DNA of 64,000 bases, from NCBI GenBank assembly GCA_947000775.1, contig CAMQGK010000341.1, positions 7,838,501 to 7,902,500 on the forward strand, given 5' to 3'. The position numbers and the translations under genes are program-made. Source of the DNA: Pterois miles. Lineage: Eukaryota; Chordata; Actinopteri; Perciformes; Scorpaenidae. Of the stretch, positions 27,292 through 39,045 are shown in pieces (position 1 is the stretch's first letter; each line of letters opens with the position of its first letter). The notes below the pieces were generated by a model. That model saw only the letters and a list, made by a program, of their open reading frames with translations, was not told the origin of the DNA and made no database searches.

Positions 27292-27480
27292 TGTGCTGGG
27301 CCTCTCTCTGCTCGAGCTCCTGCCTGAGCTGCTGCCGCTGCTCCTTCATCCTGGCCAGCTCCTGGCTGCTCCCCGAGCTGAGGCTGTGCAGCCTCTTGGC
27401 CAGAGCGTCCAGCCGGTCCCGCTCCAGGTACACCGCCTTCATCTCAGCCTTCAGCTCCTTGGCACTGCCGAAGTCATTAC
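27292..27480 (-). CDS. disc1: DISC1 exon 9
   Basis: This 189-nt exon has acceptor CCGGTGCAG and donor CACA|GTGAGT, and is phase 1 at both ends. It encodes about residues 561-624, starting NDFGSAKELKAEMKAVYLER, which aligns to human NHFWTAKDLTEEIRSLTSER. It continues LSSGSSQELARMKEQRQQLR against human LSSRNVKKLGSVKEDYNRLR. The segment is strongly heptad-like and rich in Glu, Gln, Arg and Leu, as expected for the DISC1 coiled-coil region. The exon is GC-rich compared with the flanking introns. Confidence 0.95.
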
Positions 27481-27626
27481 CTGCACCGGTGCACCACAGG
27501 ACGACATTAGGCTTACAGCGCCCATTAATATGTGCTTCCATCATTAATAGCGTAATTAAGTGAGGCTAATGGTGGGCGATTCAAGTGAATGAGGTAAACA
27601 GAAGACATGAAATGTAGGAGAGTTAC

Positions 27627-27729
27627 CTGAGATGGCCGCCAGTTTGGCTTCATGTAGCGCCAAAAGCTGAGTTTCAGTCTCGCTGACTTTCCTCCTCAGG
27701 CTGCTGCCCAGCCTCTGACTCATGACCAC
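27627..27729 (-). CDS. disc1: DISC1 exon 8
   Basis: This 103-nt exon is bounded by acceptor TTTTCCCCAG and donor CAG|GTAACT and goes from phase 0 to phase 1. It encodes VVMSQRLGSSLRRKVSETET followed by QLLALHEAKLAAIS, matching human VCMSEKFCSTLRKKVNDIET and QLPALLEAKMHAIS. The intron to exon 9 is only 146 bp. In human, the intron after the equivalent exon carries the t(1;11) schizophrenia-linked breakpoint. Confidence 0.96.
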
Positions 27730-30697
27730 CTGGGGAAAATGAGGAGAAGAAGAGGCTGAGGAGAGAGCAGGGGGAGGGTGGTAACTAACAAAACCTTTGC
27801 AGACACATGGATCCCACAGGATGCATAGCTCATTTCCAATTCCGCTTTCATTTTCTTTTTGACACTCATTCTTACAAGACCTTACAGATTCATTTCCGTC
27901 CTTCTGTGCTCGCCCTGCTTTGAATACACAGCAGAGCATCAACGCCCAACATGTTACCTTGTCTATAACCTTTAGAAAGAAAGAGTGCGTCTCCTTTCAC
28001 GTGGACAGACCGGGAAATGTGAAATCTCCATAAAAGATGCCATTAGAATGTCAGAGAGGAAAAAAGGCCCTGAATGTCACGGGCCTGATGGGGATGCAGC
28101 ACCTTCGCTCTGCTGTATTCACAGAGGAGTTGATGGCTTCAGATACAGCCTGTCTGCCTCATCTGCCCTCACTCTGCCCTTTAAACCTCTGTTCTTTCCA
28201 ATGTATTCACTTTGAGTATCAGCCAGATACAATACCCATGATGCGTCTCCGTCTTTTTAGGAACTATTTTCACAGCTCAAAGGGATGTGGAGCCGGATTT
28301 TCTGATGCATTTTCGTCTTGAATCTGACACATATTTGTGCAACACTTTGAAAAGGCTGTCAAATAGGTTGGTATTTCTGAGGCAGAACATCTCTGGGGGG
28401 TTCTCTTCCCACAGAAATACAGAAAACAGCTTTTTTCAAACAGGCTTGCATAATTTTATTTCATGCATTACATGAACTGGAAACTGCTCTGGAGTGCTTT
28501 TCAAGCTGTAGAAATTCTGACATTGGTGATTTTTAATTTCCAAACATCAGGCTATTCCTCAATTTTGAAAAAGTCAATAGAGAAAGTGAAAGTTACTTTC
28601 ATGCTAGCAATCATTTTGTCACAGCAGGTGTGCCATTTTCCACATGGTAGATATCTCATTTAGGAAGAAAACCTCTCATTTCAACTTAACAATGGACAAT
28701 CTTGTGATTGAGGTAAAAGTGTCTCTTCGTGGAGAGACTACATGTTCCTTTGAGGTGCAGTTCCAGCTTTGACCAACCATTTGATGACGGCTTTCTAAAG
28801 AACACAGTGAGAGCAAAGAGCTCTTTTGTGAGCCCTGTCCACTGCTGTGCCTCTCTCCCTCTATCCTTAAACCACCACTTCTTACGGATTTCTGCTGCTT
28901 CTGGCTTTTTCCAGCTGCAGGGATCTATGTACAGAGATCAGTGAGAGGGAAAAGCAAACCCCCTGAGAAGCAAGAGGGAACTCCAGAGACACAGCACACA
29001 CAAAGGGAAGCATGCAAAGCCACACAGGAATACACCACCACATAGAAAACCCAACAAAGCCATGATAGCCCAACAGATATTTCACCCCAATATCACGCCA
29101 AAAGCATGTAATAGACCCGACTGTCCACCAGAGCAGTGGTTCCAAACTATTTTCCTGTAAGGCCCCATACCTGTATCTGAGAAAATTGAGTTTCTTTTTT
29201 ACATCATTGAATTAACAACTCTCTGGAGTTATAAATGTTTGGATCACAAGTGTCTGAAACAATCCTACAGAGCCACCACTGAATCAAATAGTATAATACT
29301 AATATTAGTGGAGAATGATCTTTATCTGCTACTGTGCACAAATACTGGGTTTAAACAGAATGTAGCCTACTAAGCAGCACAAAAAATATAGTTTTAGATC
29401 ATTTTATATACAGATATTTCTATAAATCATCCAGTAAGTTATTATTTTAGTTATACATGTGCAAATCTAATTTCGACAACTTCAACCAGACAAATCCTGA
29501 TCTATGGTGTCGCGTCTGGCCCCAGGTTGACAACCACTGCACCAAAGGATAGCGTGTCAATGTTATGTGTTTGCCTCATAGAGGTGTGACTGTTACATGC
29601 GTGTATTAATGTGCAGTACAGCGGTAGCTCAGAGGTAGAGCGGGTCGCCCACCACTCGGAGGGGCAGCGGTTCACATGTGGAAGTGTCCTTGAGCAAGAT
29701 ACTTAACCCCAAGTTGCTCCCGAAGGCTTTGCCGTCTGTGTGTGAATGAGTATTTAGATTAGATCCTGATGCGCAGGTTGGCACCTTGCAGTGTGTGAAT
29801 GTGTGAATGGGTGATATGTAGTGTAAAGTGCTTTGAGTTGTCGAAAGGCGAAAGGCGCTGTATAAACGCAAGTCCATTTACCATTTTACCAACAGGGAGT
29901 AACAAACCACTTAGTTAGGTTTAGGAAGAACATCTTGGTTGGGCTTATATGTAACCTAATACATACGGAAGCAATGTAACATCAGTATGGAAAACACGTC
30001 ACAGATGTCACTAATGTAGCTTACAAACACCGGTCTCCTAGTTGAAAGTTGTGTGTTTGTTGGACCCATCCACCTCCCCTCCTGCCCACCATGTCTTTCT
30101 CACTTTTATTTTACGTCACTAGCTCTGAGTGTTGCATATTCACACAGATGCTTTCACACTGCAGTCAGTATCAGCTGGATGACAAATTACATGCCTAAAG
30201 CAAGGTGTTCACCGGCGTTCTTACTGCACTCTTGCCTTGTGAATTATCGTGTTATCCACGCCTCCTTTTTGAGGATATTTCACATAGTGCACATACACTC
30301 CACTGGCTGTAGCTGCTAAAAGGTTAAATTAAAACTATCACAAATTATTACCATTATTACAATTAAATCAATAACTAAAGTACTGATTCAGTTGCTTAAT
30401 TGTCATCAGAGATACTTGTAAAATCAGTTGTTTGTATTGTTTCATGGAGGATTTTTAAGGGGAATTTTTTCGAAACAACTCTTGCATGCAACTATGGACA
30501 GTTCACTGCCTTGTCAGATGAGAACAAGCACATGACATGACATTTAGGATGTGCATTTAATACACTGGCATGCAGTGCATGCTTTCTAGTTTGACTCACT
30601 ACTCATTAGATATTCACACACATTCAGTCATTGCTGGCATGCTGAGGGGAGGCTGAACTGCTGGGGACTAAATCAGGTCAGAGGAACAGTGGCTTAC
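27730..30697 (-). other. DISC1 intron 7
   Basis: About 3 kb of intron. It contains a tRNA-derived SINE (29619-29887) and a short phrase near 30050 that is repeated near 25981. No exon was found. Confidence 0.6.
29619..29887 (+). mobile_element. tRNA-derived SINE, family 2
   Basis: The head contains a box A-like GCGGTAGCTCAGAGGTAGAG and a box B-like GGTTCACATGT, as in RNA polymerase III promoters. The body has GTCCTTGAGCAAGATACTTA and ends AAAGTGCTTTGAGTTGTC then GGCGCTGTATAAACGCAAG, typical of a fish SINE tail. It is oriented opposite to DISC1 transcription. It is not a tRNA gene because the anticodon and acceptor stems do not fold. Confidence 0.75.
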
Positions 30698-30752
30698 TTT
30701 AGCAGTGGCTTCCTTGATGGATAGATTCAGTGCCTGCTCCTGCTCCTGCAGT
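30698..30752 (-). CDS. disc1: DISC1 exon 7
   Basis: This 55-nt exon, acceptor CTTTTTTTGCAG and donor AAA|GTAAGC, runs from phase 2 to phase 0. It encodes LQEQEQALNLSIKEATAK, against human LQERIKSLNLSLKEITTK. It is too short to show up as an open reading frame, so it was found by looking for the expected peptide between exons 6 and 8. Confidence 0.93.
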
Positions 30753-31261
30753 CTGCAAAAAAAGGAAATGAAAATGTTAAAGTGCAGCACTAAGTAATTT
30801 CTTCCTTTTGGGGGCGTCAAGTGAAATCAAAAGAAGTTAATGACGGTTAAAAATCTACCCGTTTACGCAGAGTGGTTTATCAACTATTAAGAAAGTTACT
30901 GAATATTTTATAACTTTTATAAAGGATTGTCTTAAAAGATCTTGTCCAGTGGATAAGAGCCAAAGAGCAGGCGCTAAATATTCACCGAGAAGTCGACATC
31001 TTTGATCAGCAGTGGACATAAACAGCAGAGACTAAAACCCTTCAGATTATCTTTGGCATCATTTTTTTCAATCTGGCGCTCAGTAAGGTAATGTTAGTTC
31101 TTCATGGTTCTTTCCTGCATCTTGATTGGTTGCTGCTGGATTCAGACGAAGCAGATCTGAGGAAATGAAGTGACGACTTGCTGGGAATGAATAGCATTAA
31201 TGTTAGCTGAAGGACATGAACTAATTTATGGCACACTTTTTAAATAACATACTTTTTAATC

Positions 31262-31650
31262 TGGGCTGCACGGTGGTGCAGTGGTTAGCGCTGTCGCCTC
31301 ACAGCAAGAGGGTCGCAGGTTCGATTCCGGCTTGGAACTCTTCTGTGTGGAGTTTGCATGTCCTCCCCGTGTAAGCGTGGGTTTTCTCTGGGTACTCCGG
31401 CTTCCTCCCACAGTCCAAAGACATGCTGTTTAGGTTAATTGATTACTCTAAATTGCCCGTAGGTGTGGATGTGAGCATGAATGGTTGTCTGTCTATATGT
31501 TGTCTGTCTCTATGTGCCCTGCGATGGACTGGCGACCTGTCCAGGGTGAACCCCGCCTTCGCCCAATGCCAGCTGGGATTGGCTCCAGCCCCCCGCGACC
31601 CCTAACGGGATAAGTGGTTGACGATGGATGAATGAATGAACTTTTTAATC
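31262..31650 (+). mobile_element. tRNA-like interspersed repeat (family 3)
   Basis: The head reads GGGCTGCACGGTGGTGCAGT and then GTTAGCGCTGTCGCCTCACA, with a box B-like GGTTCGATTCC. The body includes CTCTAAATTGCCCGTAGGTG and GCGACCTGTCCAGGGTGAA and ends in (TGAA)n-like text. This is a very common fish repeat. A 3' fragment of the same family lies inverted at 58980-59055. Confidence 0.8.
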
Positions 31651-32006
31651 TTTAGGCTTTGGGAAAGTATAGTCAAGTCAAAAGGCTCAAGTCCGAGTGA
31701 AGTCACAAGTCATTGGTGTTAAAGTTCAGGTTGAGTTGGGAATCTTTTTTTAATTTAGTCAAGTCGAGTTTAAATTTGTGACTTGAGACTTGACTGAAGT
31801 CATGTGACTCGAGTCCACACCTATGTTAAGCACTGACGCTGTGTTCACTCTACGAGCAACTAGGCAGCTGGCTACAAGTCATTTTCAGTGACATGAAGCT
31901 ACAAACAGACACTTGTCACTGCATGAAGGGCGGTATGCACAACACATCAAAGCTGAGTTGGCCTCAACTTTTTTCAGCACTCCAATGACGTGATGAAGCA
32001 TCAGTC

Positions 32007-32551
32007 ATACACCGATCAGCCATAGCATTAGGTCAACATGGGCACCCTGACCGGTCTGCGGCTACGCAGCCCCATACGCAACAAACTGGGATGCACTGTG
32101 TTCTGACACCTTTCTATCAGAACCAGCACAAACTTTTTCAACAATTTGAGCTACAGTAGCTCTTCTCTCGGACAACACAGGCCAGCCTTCACTCCCCACG
32201 TGCATCAGTGAGCCTTCGCCACCCCTGACCCTGTCCCCAGTTCACCAGTTTTCCTTTCTTGAACCACTTTTGGTGGGTCCTGATCACTGCAGACCAGGAA
32301 CATACTACAGGAGCTGCAGTTTTAGAGATGCTCTGACCCAGTCGTCTAGGCATCACAATTTGGCCCTTGTCAGTCGCTCACATCCTTATGCTTGCCCATT
32401 TTTTTCTGCCTCCAACACATCAACAAAAAGGACAAAATGTTCACTTGCTGCCTGCTGTATCCAACCCACTGCTAGGTGCCATTGTAACAAGATTATCAAT
32501 GTTATTCGCTTCACCTGTTAGTGGTCATAATGTAATAGCTTGTTGGTGTAT
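32007..32551. mobile_element. DNA transposon remnant with imperfect inverted ends
   Basis: The left end ATACACCGATCAGCCATAGC pairs with the right end TAATAGCTTGTTGGTGTAT as an imperfect terminal inverted repeat of roughly 30 bp. The interior has no transposase frame. It resembles the common fish repeat beginning ATACACTGATCAGCCATAAC; I cannot assign the superfamily from the sequence alone. Confidence 0.6.
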
Positions 32552-34252
32552 ATGTAAACATGCAAACAGGACTAACCATTAATGTCACATTATTCAGTGA
32601 CAAAGATTTACATCAATTAGTAGACGGGGGGAAAGGTGTTAGGTGTTATTTAAGCTGACGTTCAGTGTGAGACAGAGGAAGATGCTGCCGCTGAATATCA
32701 GTGTTACTGCACCCTTTTCTAGGGATGCAGCTACTCTGGATAGTGTGTATTTCTTAAAACCAGTAGCCATGAGGAAATAAATCCTGATATGAGCTAGAAA
32801 TGTCCATGTGTTATTTGGAAAGGGAACCGCAATCAACACAATCATCATGATGACCCAAAGCACGCCACCTGGAGATGTGCAGCTGAATATCCAATCTGAG
32901 GTTGCAATTTCAATCAGTGGCGAGAATAAATGCGTTCCAGTCGGGGTGAGAATATGTCAGATATCAAATTATGCCAGTGATGGTGGGTCACGTCACCGAG
33001 AAGGCGATAAGTACAATTTGCATGTCTTTCTAATGAGTGGCAAGACAGAGAGGCTTTCCACAGTGCTCCGTCGCAAGCTATTAACTTCAGAGGATGTGAT
33101 GCAAAGTAATCATTTGCATCTGAGAAAAACCATTAAAATTCAAAGCAGGTTCAAGCAGGTGTGAGAGACGAGGATTGGGGGCACAGGGGGATGCGAGGAA
33201 TAAAGCAAAAGTAGTTGCTTGAAACAAGGGCTGCTTGAAACATCCTACCTCAACCGAAAATAAACAAATCATGAAGTCTTACACAATTATTGCATGATTA
33301 TTGCATTACATTCATTTGGCAGGCGAGTGTCTGCAATTTTAGCTGTTTTTAATATAAATAAATAATATATCTGTACTGTCAGAGCTCTTCTAGCTATTTG
33401 AGATGTTGTTATCTAGTTTGAAAAACATGATGGTGTGCTTTTGACTCTGTTGTACTTTCTTGATATGGCACGAGACGAGACAGTCCTGCTGCAAGATTTA
33501 TTCAAAATGCCACTTTGTTTGTCGGAGGACAAATGAAGCTGCAAGGCAAAGATTTAGTGAAATCGAGGCTCTGCTCTGACACGTCCTCCTCCAAACAAGC
33601 TAATTTAATGATAAGAAAATACGTGACTTGATACAGGGAAAACATTCATGGACTGAAGACTGTTGTCATGTCACGACCACTCATAGCTCTCTAGCAGCCC
33701 CACCTGGTGACTGACGGTACTGCAGGAATTTTACTGTCAAAATATCCCACACAATATATTTGAGGTTTATCTTGTGTGTCTCATATTATTCATATTGTAT
33801 ATAATATCTACAAATGAATAAAGAATGATAATCATTAATTATATAGTTATACTGTTTATACTACAAGTGTACCCCGATGGCAGGAAATTATTTTCACAGT
33901 TATGGTGTTCGTCAATGTTCAGGCTCAACCAATCAAAGTTCGACTGCAGTAACCAATAGGAAAAAACATCACAATGAGGTGTAAAATGCAAATGTGTAAT
34001 GTGTGAAGATGTTTCTTCACAGAACACTCCCAAGGCGCAATTTGACATTTACATTTTTTACATACATTTGCACATTTTTTTTCAGAAGCACATACACCTT
34101 CTCGACAGAGAAAGCCTGTAATACTTGCAAAGATGTTTCCTCATTTGGATTCGACTCTCTTTATGCACCTGATCACTTAAAATTACATGAGTAAATTTCA
34201 AAACAAAACGATTTTTGAAAGAGGAAATGTTCTGCATGTATGTGACGCTGAC

Positions 34253-34485
34253 CTGAGGAAGGAGGGTGAGGGAGAGACAGAGATCTGTATGCGGTTTTCC
34301 GAGGTGACGAGGTCCTGCAGGGTCTGGCTCATGTCGCGGAGCTGGGCCACGGTGCAGCTCCTCAGCACGGAGCCCTCCAGCTCCTCGACCTCCACCTGCT
34401 GCTCCTCCCGCTGGATCTGCTGCTCTAGGCAGCGACTGCGATCCTTCAGCTCCATCAGCCTCTGCTGCAGCTCCGATATCTCCTC
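34253..34485 (-). CDS. disc1: DISC1 exon 6
   Basis: This 233-nt exon (acceptor TCCTGTGCAG, donor CTCAG|GTCAGC) goes from phase 0 to phase 2. It covers about residues 431-508. The N-terminal half, EEISELQQRLMELKD then RCLEQQIQREEQQVE, aligns to human KEIEALQARMFVLEA and QQLRREIEEQEQQLQ. VAQLRDMSQTLQDLV aligns to human LGQLQEVSKALQDTL. It is a dense coiled-coil segment ending in a Ser/Pro-rich linker. Confidence 0.95.
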
Positions 34486-34812
34486 CTGCACAGGATCTTA
34501 CTCATCAGTTTTATTGTTCTGCTCTCATAAAAATGTTCTTATAGTAATTATGTTTGGAAAAAGACACTCTGTTTTGATGACGCTAATCAGGATCCTAATA
34601 AATGAAATGAAATAGTAGTATATTTATTCAAACCAGTACATTTAGCACTATATTCAAGTACTTTATCTGAAACAGAACCAAACTTAAGTAGTTCTGAAAT
34701 TAACTTTCAGAGAGCTGCAAATATCAGCATGACTATAAGTCTTTTATAAATTATGGTATTAATTTAAGTATTATACTACACACACACACACAAAGTGCCA
34801 AAGTGAACTTGC
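34486..34812 (-). other. DISC1 intron 5, GC-AG type
   Basis: This 327-bp intron appears to begin with GC rather than GT. The donor text is GAG|GCAAGT, which is the usual strong context of GC donors, and the acceptor is TCCTGTGCAG. The choice is driven by length: joining at this point gives exactly the same number of residues as human between the two conserved blocks. A GT six bases earlier (CTG|GTAGAG) would also keep the frame but lose two residues. A short CA run lies near 34781. Confidence 0.7.
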
Positions 34813-34909
34813 CTCTACCAGCCGTTTCTCCTGGATCAGGTGATCTCTTCTGTGCAGTGGACCCTGCAATGAGTCGGACCGCTCCCTTGCATCAGGGTCT
34901 ACACCCTCC
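34813..34909 (-). CDS. disc1: DISC1 exon 5
   Basis: This 97-nt exon runs from phase 2 to phase 0 (acceptor GGTTGTCAG, donor GAG|GCAAGT). Its end, LHRRDHLIQEKRLVE, aligns with human ITRRDWLLQEKQQLQ without gaps. The start is variable in vertebrates and has no clear match. The acceptor lacks a long pyrimidine tract, so the left boundary is a little less certain than the others. Confidence 0.85.
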
Positions 34910-35774
34910 CTGACAACCAGTCACAAAGTCATTACAAAATCCTCAGCACTGGTGTTGTCACATCTTTAATCATGGCTTTTTTTATTTTTTCATAACCTGC
35001 AGACACAATTCAGGGTCCTTTTGGTCTCTCTGAAGTTATAGTACATTATGCACTGTGTACTGGGACATCTAACTTAATCCATGCTCTGCTAAATAACCGC
35101 AGTGGTTTTGTCACAGAAAGTGACTAATACGCCTGTTTGACCGAGAGTAACAGCAGCTTGGGTGTGATTTTCCCATGAACCAGACTGTATTTCTGAATAG
35201 CCAATACTTGGGTGTGTGATGCAGCTGTGCCATGGCAGGTGTATTGCTCAGAAGATAATAGAAAAGATTTCTGTACACTTAGATCTACGCAGTGTTTCAC
35301 TAGATTCTTTAATACTAAGCTTTCGGTCTGTCAGACCATCATCAAAGCATACATTACTCAACAAAGGACATGCTGGTAGAAATAACCACTGCCATTCTCA
35401 TTATTGGCAGCATGCAGAACATTGTGCACACCCTGGTGGTAGCAGAGGCGCCACCTTTTTTCAAAATACAAAGCGGGGTGGAGCATCACAAAACACCTAA
35501 TACTAATATCATATATATACTGGAGCGATAACATCTCAGAAGGAAAAAAAAGATCTAAAAAAAAGGAACGATAGAACAAAGAGCTTGGTAGGTGTATTGC
35601 ACAAGGACAGAAGGAAGCGCAGTGTTGAGTATGACGATGTTTGTCTGAGAGATTCTTGAGAAAGCTGCAAGCAGCATTCAGCCTGTTCTGAACAGACATG
35701 TTTTCAACGGGCACTGTACTAGTTAATACTTAATGTACCTTTACCACTAAAGTTTGTTTGAACCATATACTGTG

Positions 35775-35935
35775 TAAGAAATGGACATATTCACCGTGAC
35801 ATCACCTATTCATTTGTGGACTGCCTTCTGAAGCCTTGAGTTCAGCATTTTGGCCGTCGCCATCTTGGTTTTCTTGTAACCAGAAGTGACAGGAGAGGGT
35901 GGAGCTATGAGTGGTTATGTCATTAAATAGCAATG
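35775..35935 (-). mobile_element. Repeat family H fragment
   Basis: The phrases TTTGTGGACTGCC, GCATTTTGGC, GCCATCTTGG and CAGAAGTGACAGGAGAGGG parallel those of the longer copy immediately to the right. The two are probably independent insertions or a local duplication. Confidence 0.5.
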
Positions 35936-36114
35936 GGAACTGGCAAATGGCCAGAATACGGTTTTCTCCCATTTTTTAGATGGAATGGAGCAGGGGACCG
36001 AAAATGATGAAACAAAAACATATAATTAGTTGGCGCTTCACCGCGTCATTGGAGCGCTGAAAAAAGTTGAAACCGGCTCAGCTTTGATTTGTACGTATCA
36101 CGCCCGTCATGCAG

Positions 36115-36680
36115 TGACCATAGACTGTATATACAGTAAGTAAACAATGTGGCGTCACCCATTGGTTTGTGGACTGCCAATTTGAAGCCACAAATGCAGC
36201 ATTTTGACTCTTGCCCGCTTGACTACTTGCTTGAAACTTGCAGTTTTTGTAACCCGAAGTGACACAAGAGGGTGGCGCTAAGTACAATCAAACACTGAAT
36301 AAGACATTTTTAGGTTAAATTTGTAAGACCAAAACCTGGACAACTCCCAGACCGGACAACGCCGTAGTAGCAACCTGTCAATCCCAGTGTAGCCACTCTC
36401 TATTTTGACTCTAAATGGGACCATAATTTACTAAATGAACATCATGCTGTATTGAAGAAGACTTGAAACTAGCGAATTAGACCATAAACTCATGTTTACA
36501 ATGTTTACTGAGGTCAAGTGAGAAGTAGGCTCATTTTCTCACAGACTTCTATGCAGTCAGATGTTTTTTTGCAACTGGAGGAGTCGCCCCCTGCCGGACA
36601 TTAAGAAGAATGCAAGTTGAAAGGCACCTCTACATTGGCTTCACTGGTTTGAGCCAATGTCTTACTGGTTTTCTCACTGT
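36115..36680 (-). mobile_element. Repeat family H, longest copy
   Basis: The text from ACCATAGACTGTATATACAG through AAGTGACACAAGAGGGTGGC, TAAATGGGACCATAATTTAC, GTCGCCCCCTGC and CATTGGCTTCACTGG is the reverse complement of the copy at 22545-23065, extended at the far end. It is non-coding. Confidence 0.6.
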
Positions 36681-37167
36681 TTCTCCAGCTCACTGAAATG
36701 GATGCTACGTAACAGAGATGACCTTTACATCTGAGGGGGGGCATGTTTTTTTCCTGTTTGTTAAGCAGTTATATGTGGAAAACACAGTAATGCTGCATAG
36801 CTGCATGAGGTTGCATTTGTTCAGGATAGCCTCTGGAGAGGCCCCACCTGATTTCCTTCCTGTTACAAGAGCTATTTATATCATCCCTCACTATCCGTAT
36901 GTCCTTCAACATTATAATAGAGCATTATCATAGTCATGGGACAAAACTTATAAACTCAATTTAAAGCTTCACTTATATATGTCAATAAGGGAGACAAATT
37001 ATATTTCACTACAAACAGCAGCTTATGATTACTGAGATATTAATATTTATTATTAGAAAAATGGCTTATAAATTAGCATTACAGTAACTACAGGACATGA
37101 TGTTCATTTCCCACTGGGTGAGCTATACACTAATAAGTCATTGTGTTGTCAGTGATGTGTGACTGAC

Positions 37168-37324
37168 CTGCACTGACTGCAGTCTGTCCTCTGGAGGGCG
37201 CCGTGCACCACGTGTCTGAGCCGCTCCAGGAACAGGGCCACGCTGGGCTGTCTGGAGGGTAAACCCAGCTTCAGGGCTCCTCGCTCCCTGCACAGCTCCT
37301 CCAGCTTTTTCCCAAAACGCTCAG
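37168..37324 (-). CDS. disc1: DISC1 exon 4
   Basis: This 157-nt exon (acceptor TTGCTTTCAG, donor GCAG|GTCAGT) runs from phase 1 to phase 2. The key stretch GLPSRQPSVALFLERLRHVV matches human QLPSRQPALSSFLGHLAAQV, a hallmark DISC1 segment. The preceding ERFGKKLEELCRERGALKL corresponds to human ETLQQRLEDLEQEKISLHF. It covers about residues 346-398. Confidence 0.96.
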
Positions 37325-38975
37325 CTGAAAGCAAACACACATACTGAATAACACTCAGCAATATACACTTAAAAGTTCAGTTATTAGGTTCAAGTCAGAA
37401 AGTCGATGTAGAAACTTGTTGTGACTGTACAGAAATCGGATTACTATCTAGGTCATAACATCTGCGTAGCCTGTGTTCACTGAAATAACACATCTGCACA
37501 CACATCACTCCATATTCAATTATCAAATTATACTGTAACTAGAAGGCACAGAGAGCAAACTTCTGTCAACACTGAACATTTCTCAGCTCGCTGTTTCCAA
37601 GAAGACATAATTCCTATCATTTAAATCTCCTTCATGTCTTGACTCTGTAACACCATAACCTTTAGGCTGGGTTTGTTAAATTGATGATAAAATGAGGGTG
37701 AAACATCCAGATGTCCATCAACAAGAAAATCTAATCAATTGTCTTATTTCTTGTTTTCAACATTTTATGGAAAGCTGCTTGCACGGTGGAAAAGAAAAGA
37801 GTGATAACAAATATCAAAAGGCAAACAGAAAACCTAAAAAGACACACTGACCTAAATAATCACAGTGTTTAAAAATTGGTAGTTCAAGGTCTACAGCAGA
37901 TGTTAGTATTTATTTCTGTCACACGGTCCAAGAAATGGGTTCGATTATAATACAACCACTTTTGAAAATAACCTCAGGCCAGCCAGAAAAATATTAAGTT
38001 TCTTCTGGAGACGGATTTAAAATAAAGTCCAGATCAAATTTGTTGGGTTTGAGGACTCGCTGGTTCTTTCCCATGCAGTCTTCAAAGTTTTTAAAACAAG
38101 TTAAATGTGAATGACTAAACATGAATTAGTGTGCACACAGCCCTAAGCCACAGGTTGTTCTGGTAAATAAATATGGATTTTGTTTCAGCTTTGCTCACTC
38201 TCTGTGCTGCTTTCAGTAGTTTCATAATGTCCAGTTTTGAGTTTAACGAGGCTGATTGACGGAGAGACATCCGGATGGGTCAAACCTTCAGCTTATGATG
38301 CAGAAAAAACACAAACCCATTAAAGTCTGTGTCAATTCAACTGTCAAACTAATCATCAACACAAGAGGTATCACTATGTGTATAGGCCATATTGTTAAAT
38401 ATAAAACAAAATATAAAAAAGACACTTTATCTGAGTGCTTGAGATTTTGATTCTTCTAAATATTAAACAAATAACGATTTTTTTTAGGAATCACAGTTAA
38501 AGTCACTAAACTCTCCAGTAAGTTTGATGTGAAATGTGTGTCAGAGTCAGTAAAAAAATAAACCATTTCTTCAGCTCCAATTAATCTGCAGCCTCACATG
38601 CTTTATTATCACACATCTCAGTATCATCCACCACTAATCCAGTTAGCAAGAAATGGAACTGGGGGACTTCCCATATCTTCCCTCATTTTAAATGTGAAAC
38701 TGATCAATGTCCTGATTGAACATGTCAATGAATCCCACACAGTTACTGTATGTTGTCCCTTTTCAGTTTACTGTCCTCTTTCTATTGTACAAAATAAAAA
38801 ACAACAATGTTTTAAGGAGGATAGACATATTTCATCAAAAAAGAGATTTGTAAAAACATCAAAAGAAAGGCATAGTTAAAAATAAGCTCTCTACAATCCA
38901 TCCACAGCTACAGTATGTAAACGCTGACATGACCTATTTAAAAAAGCAACGGCTCAACTGAAAGTCTTAGTTCAC
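37325..38975 (-). other. DISC1 intron 3
   Basis: About 1.65 kb of AT-rich intron. I recognise no repeat or gene in it. Confidence 0.6.
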
Positions 38976-39045
38976 CTGCGTCATAGTCGTCATCCAAAAT
39001 GGCTTTCTGCTGGAGCCTCTGCAGCTTCAACATCATGGATTCAAT
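38976..39045 (-). CDS. disc1: DISC1 exon 3
   Basis: This 70-nt exon, acceptor CCTTTTTCAG and donor GCAG|GTGAAC, runs from phase 0 to phase 1. It encodes MMLKLQRLQQKAILDDDYDA, aligning to human LRLKLQKLQEDAVENDDYDK. It starts the coiled-coil half of the protein. It was located by its peptide because it is too short for an open-frame scan. Confidence 0.95.

Larger units (their letters stand above)
30753..34252 (-). other. DISC1 intron 6
   Basis: About 3.5 kb, with a tRNA-like repeat (31262-31650) and a terminal-inverted-repeat element (32007-32551). The remaining sequence shows repeated CAAGTC and GACTTGA words around 31670-31810 but no exon. Confidence 0.6.
34910..37167 (-). other. DISC1 intron 4
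   Basis: About 2.3 kb, much of it repeat family H (35775-35935 and 36115-36680). The rest is AT-rich intron with no recognisable exon. Confidence 0.6.

Noticed and set aside
34813..34818. Alternative GT donor for DISC1 exon 5 (CTG|GTAGAG)
   Set aside because: It keeps the frame but deletes two residues from a gap-free coiled-coil alignment and has a poor donor context. It is kept only as a possible alternative site.
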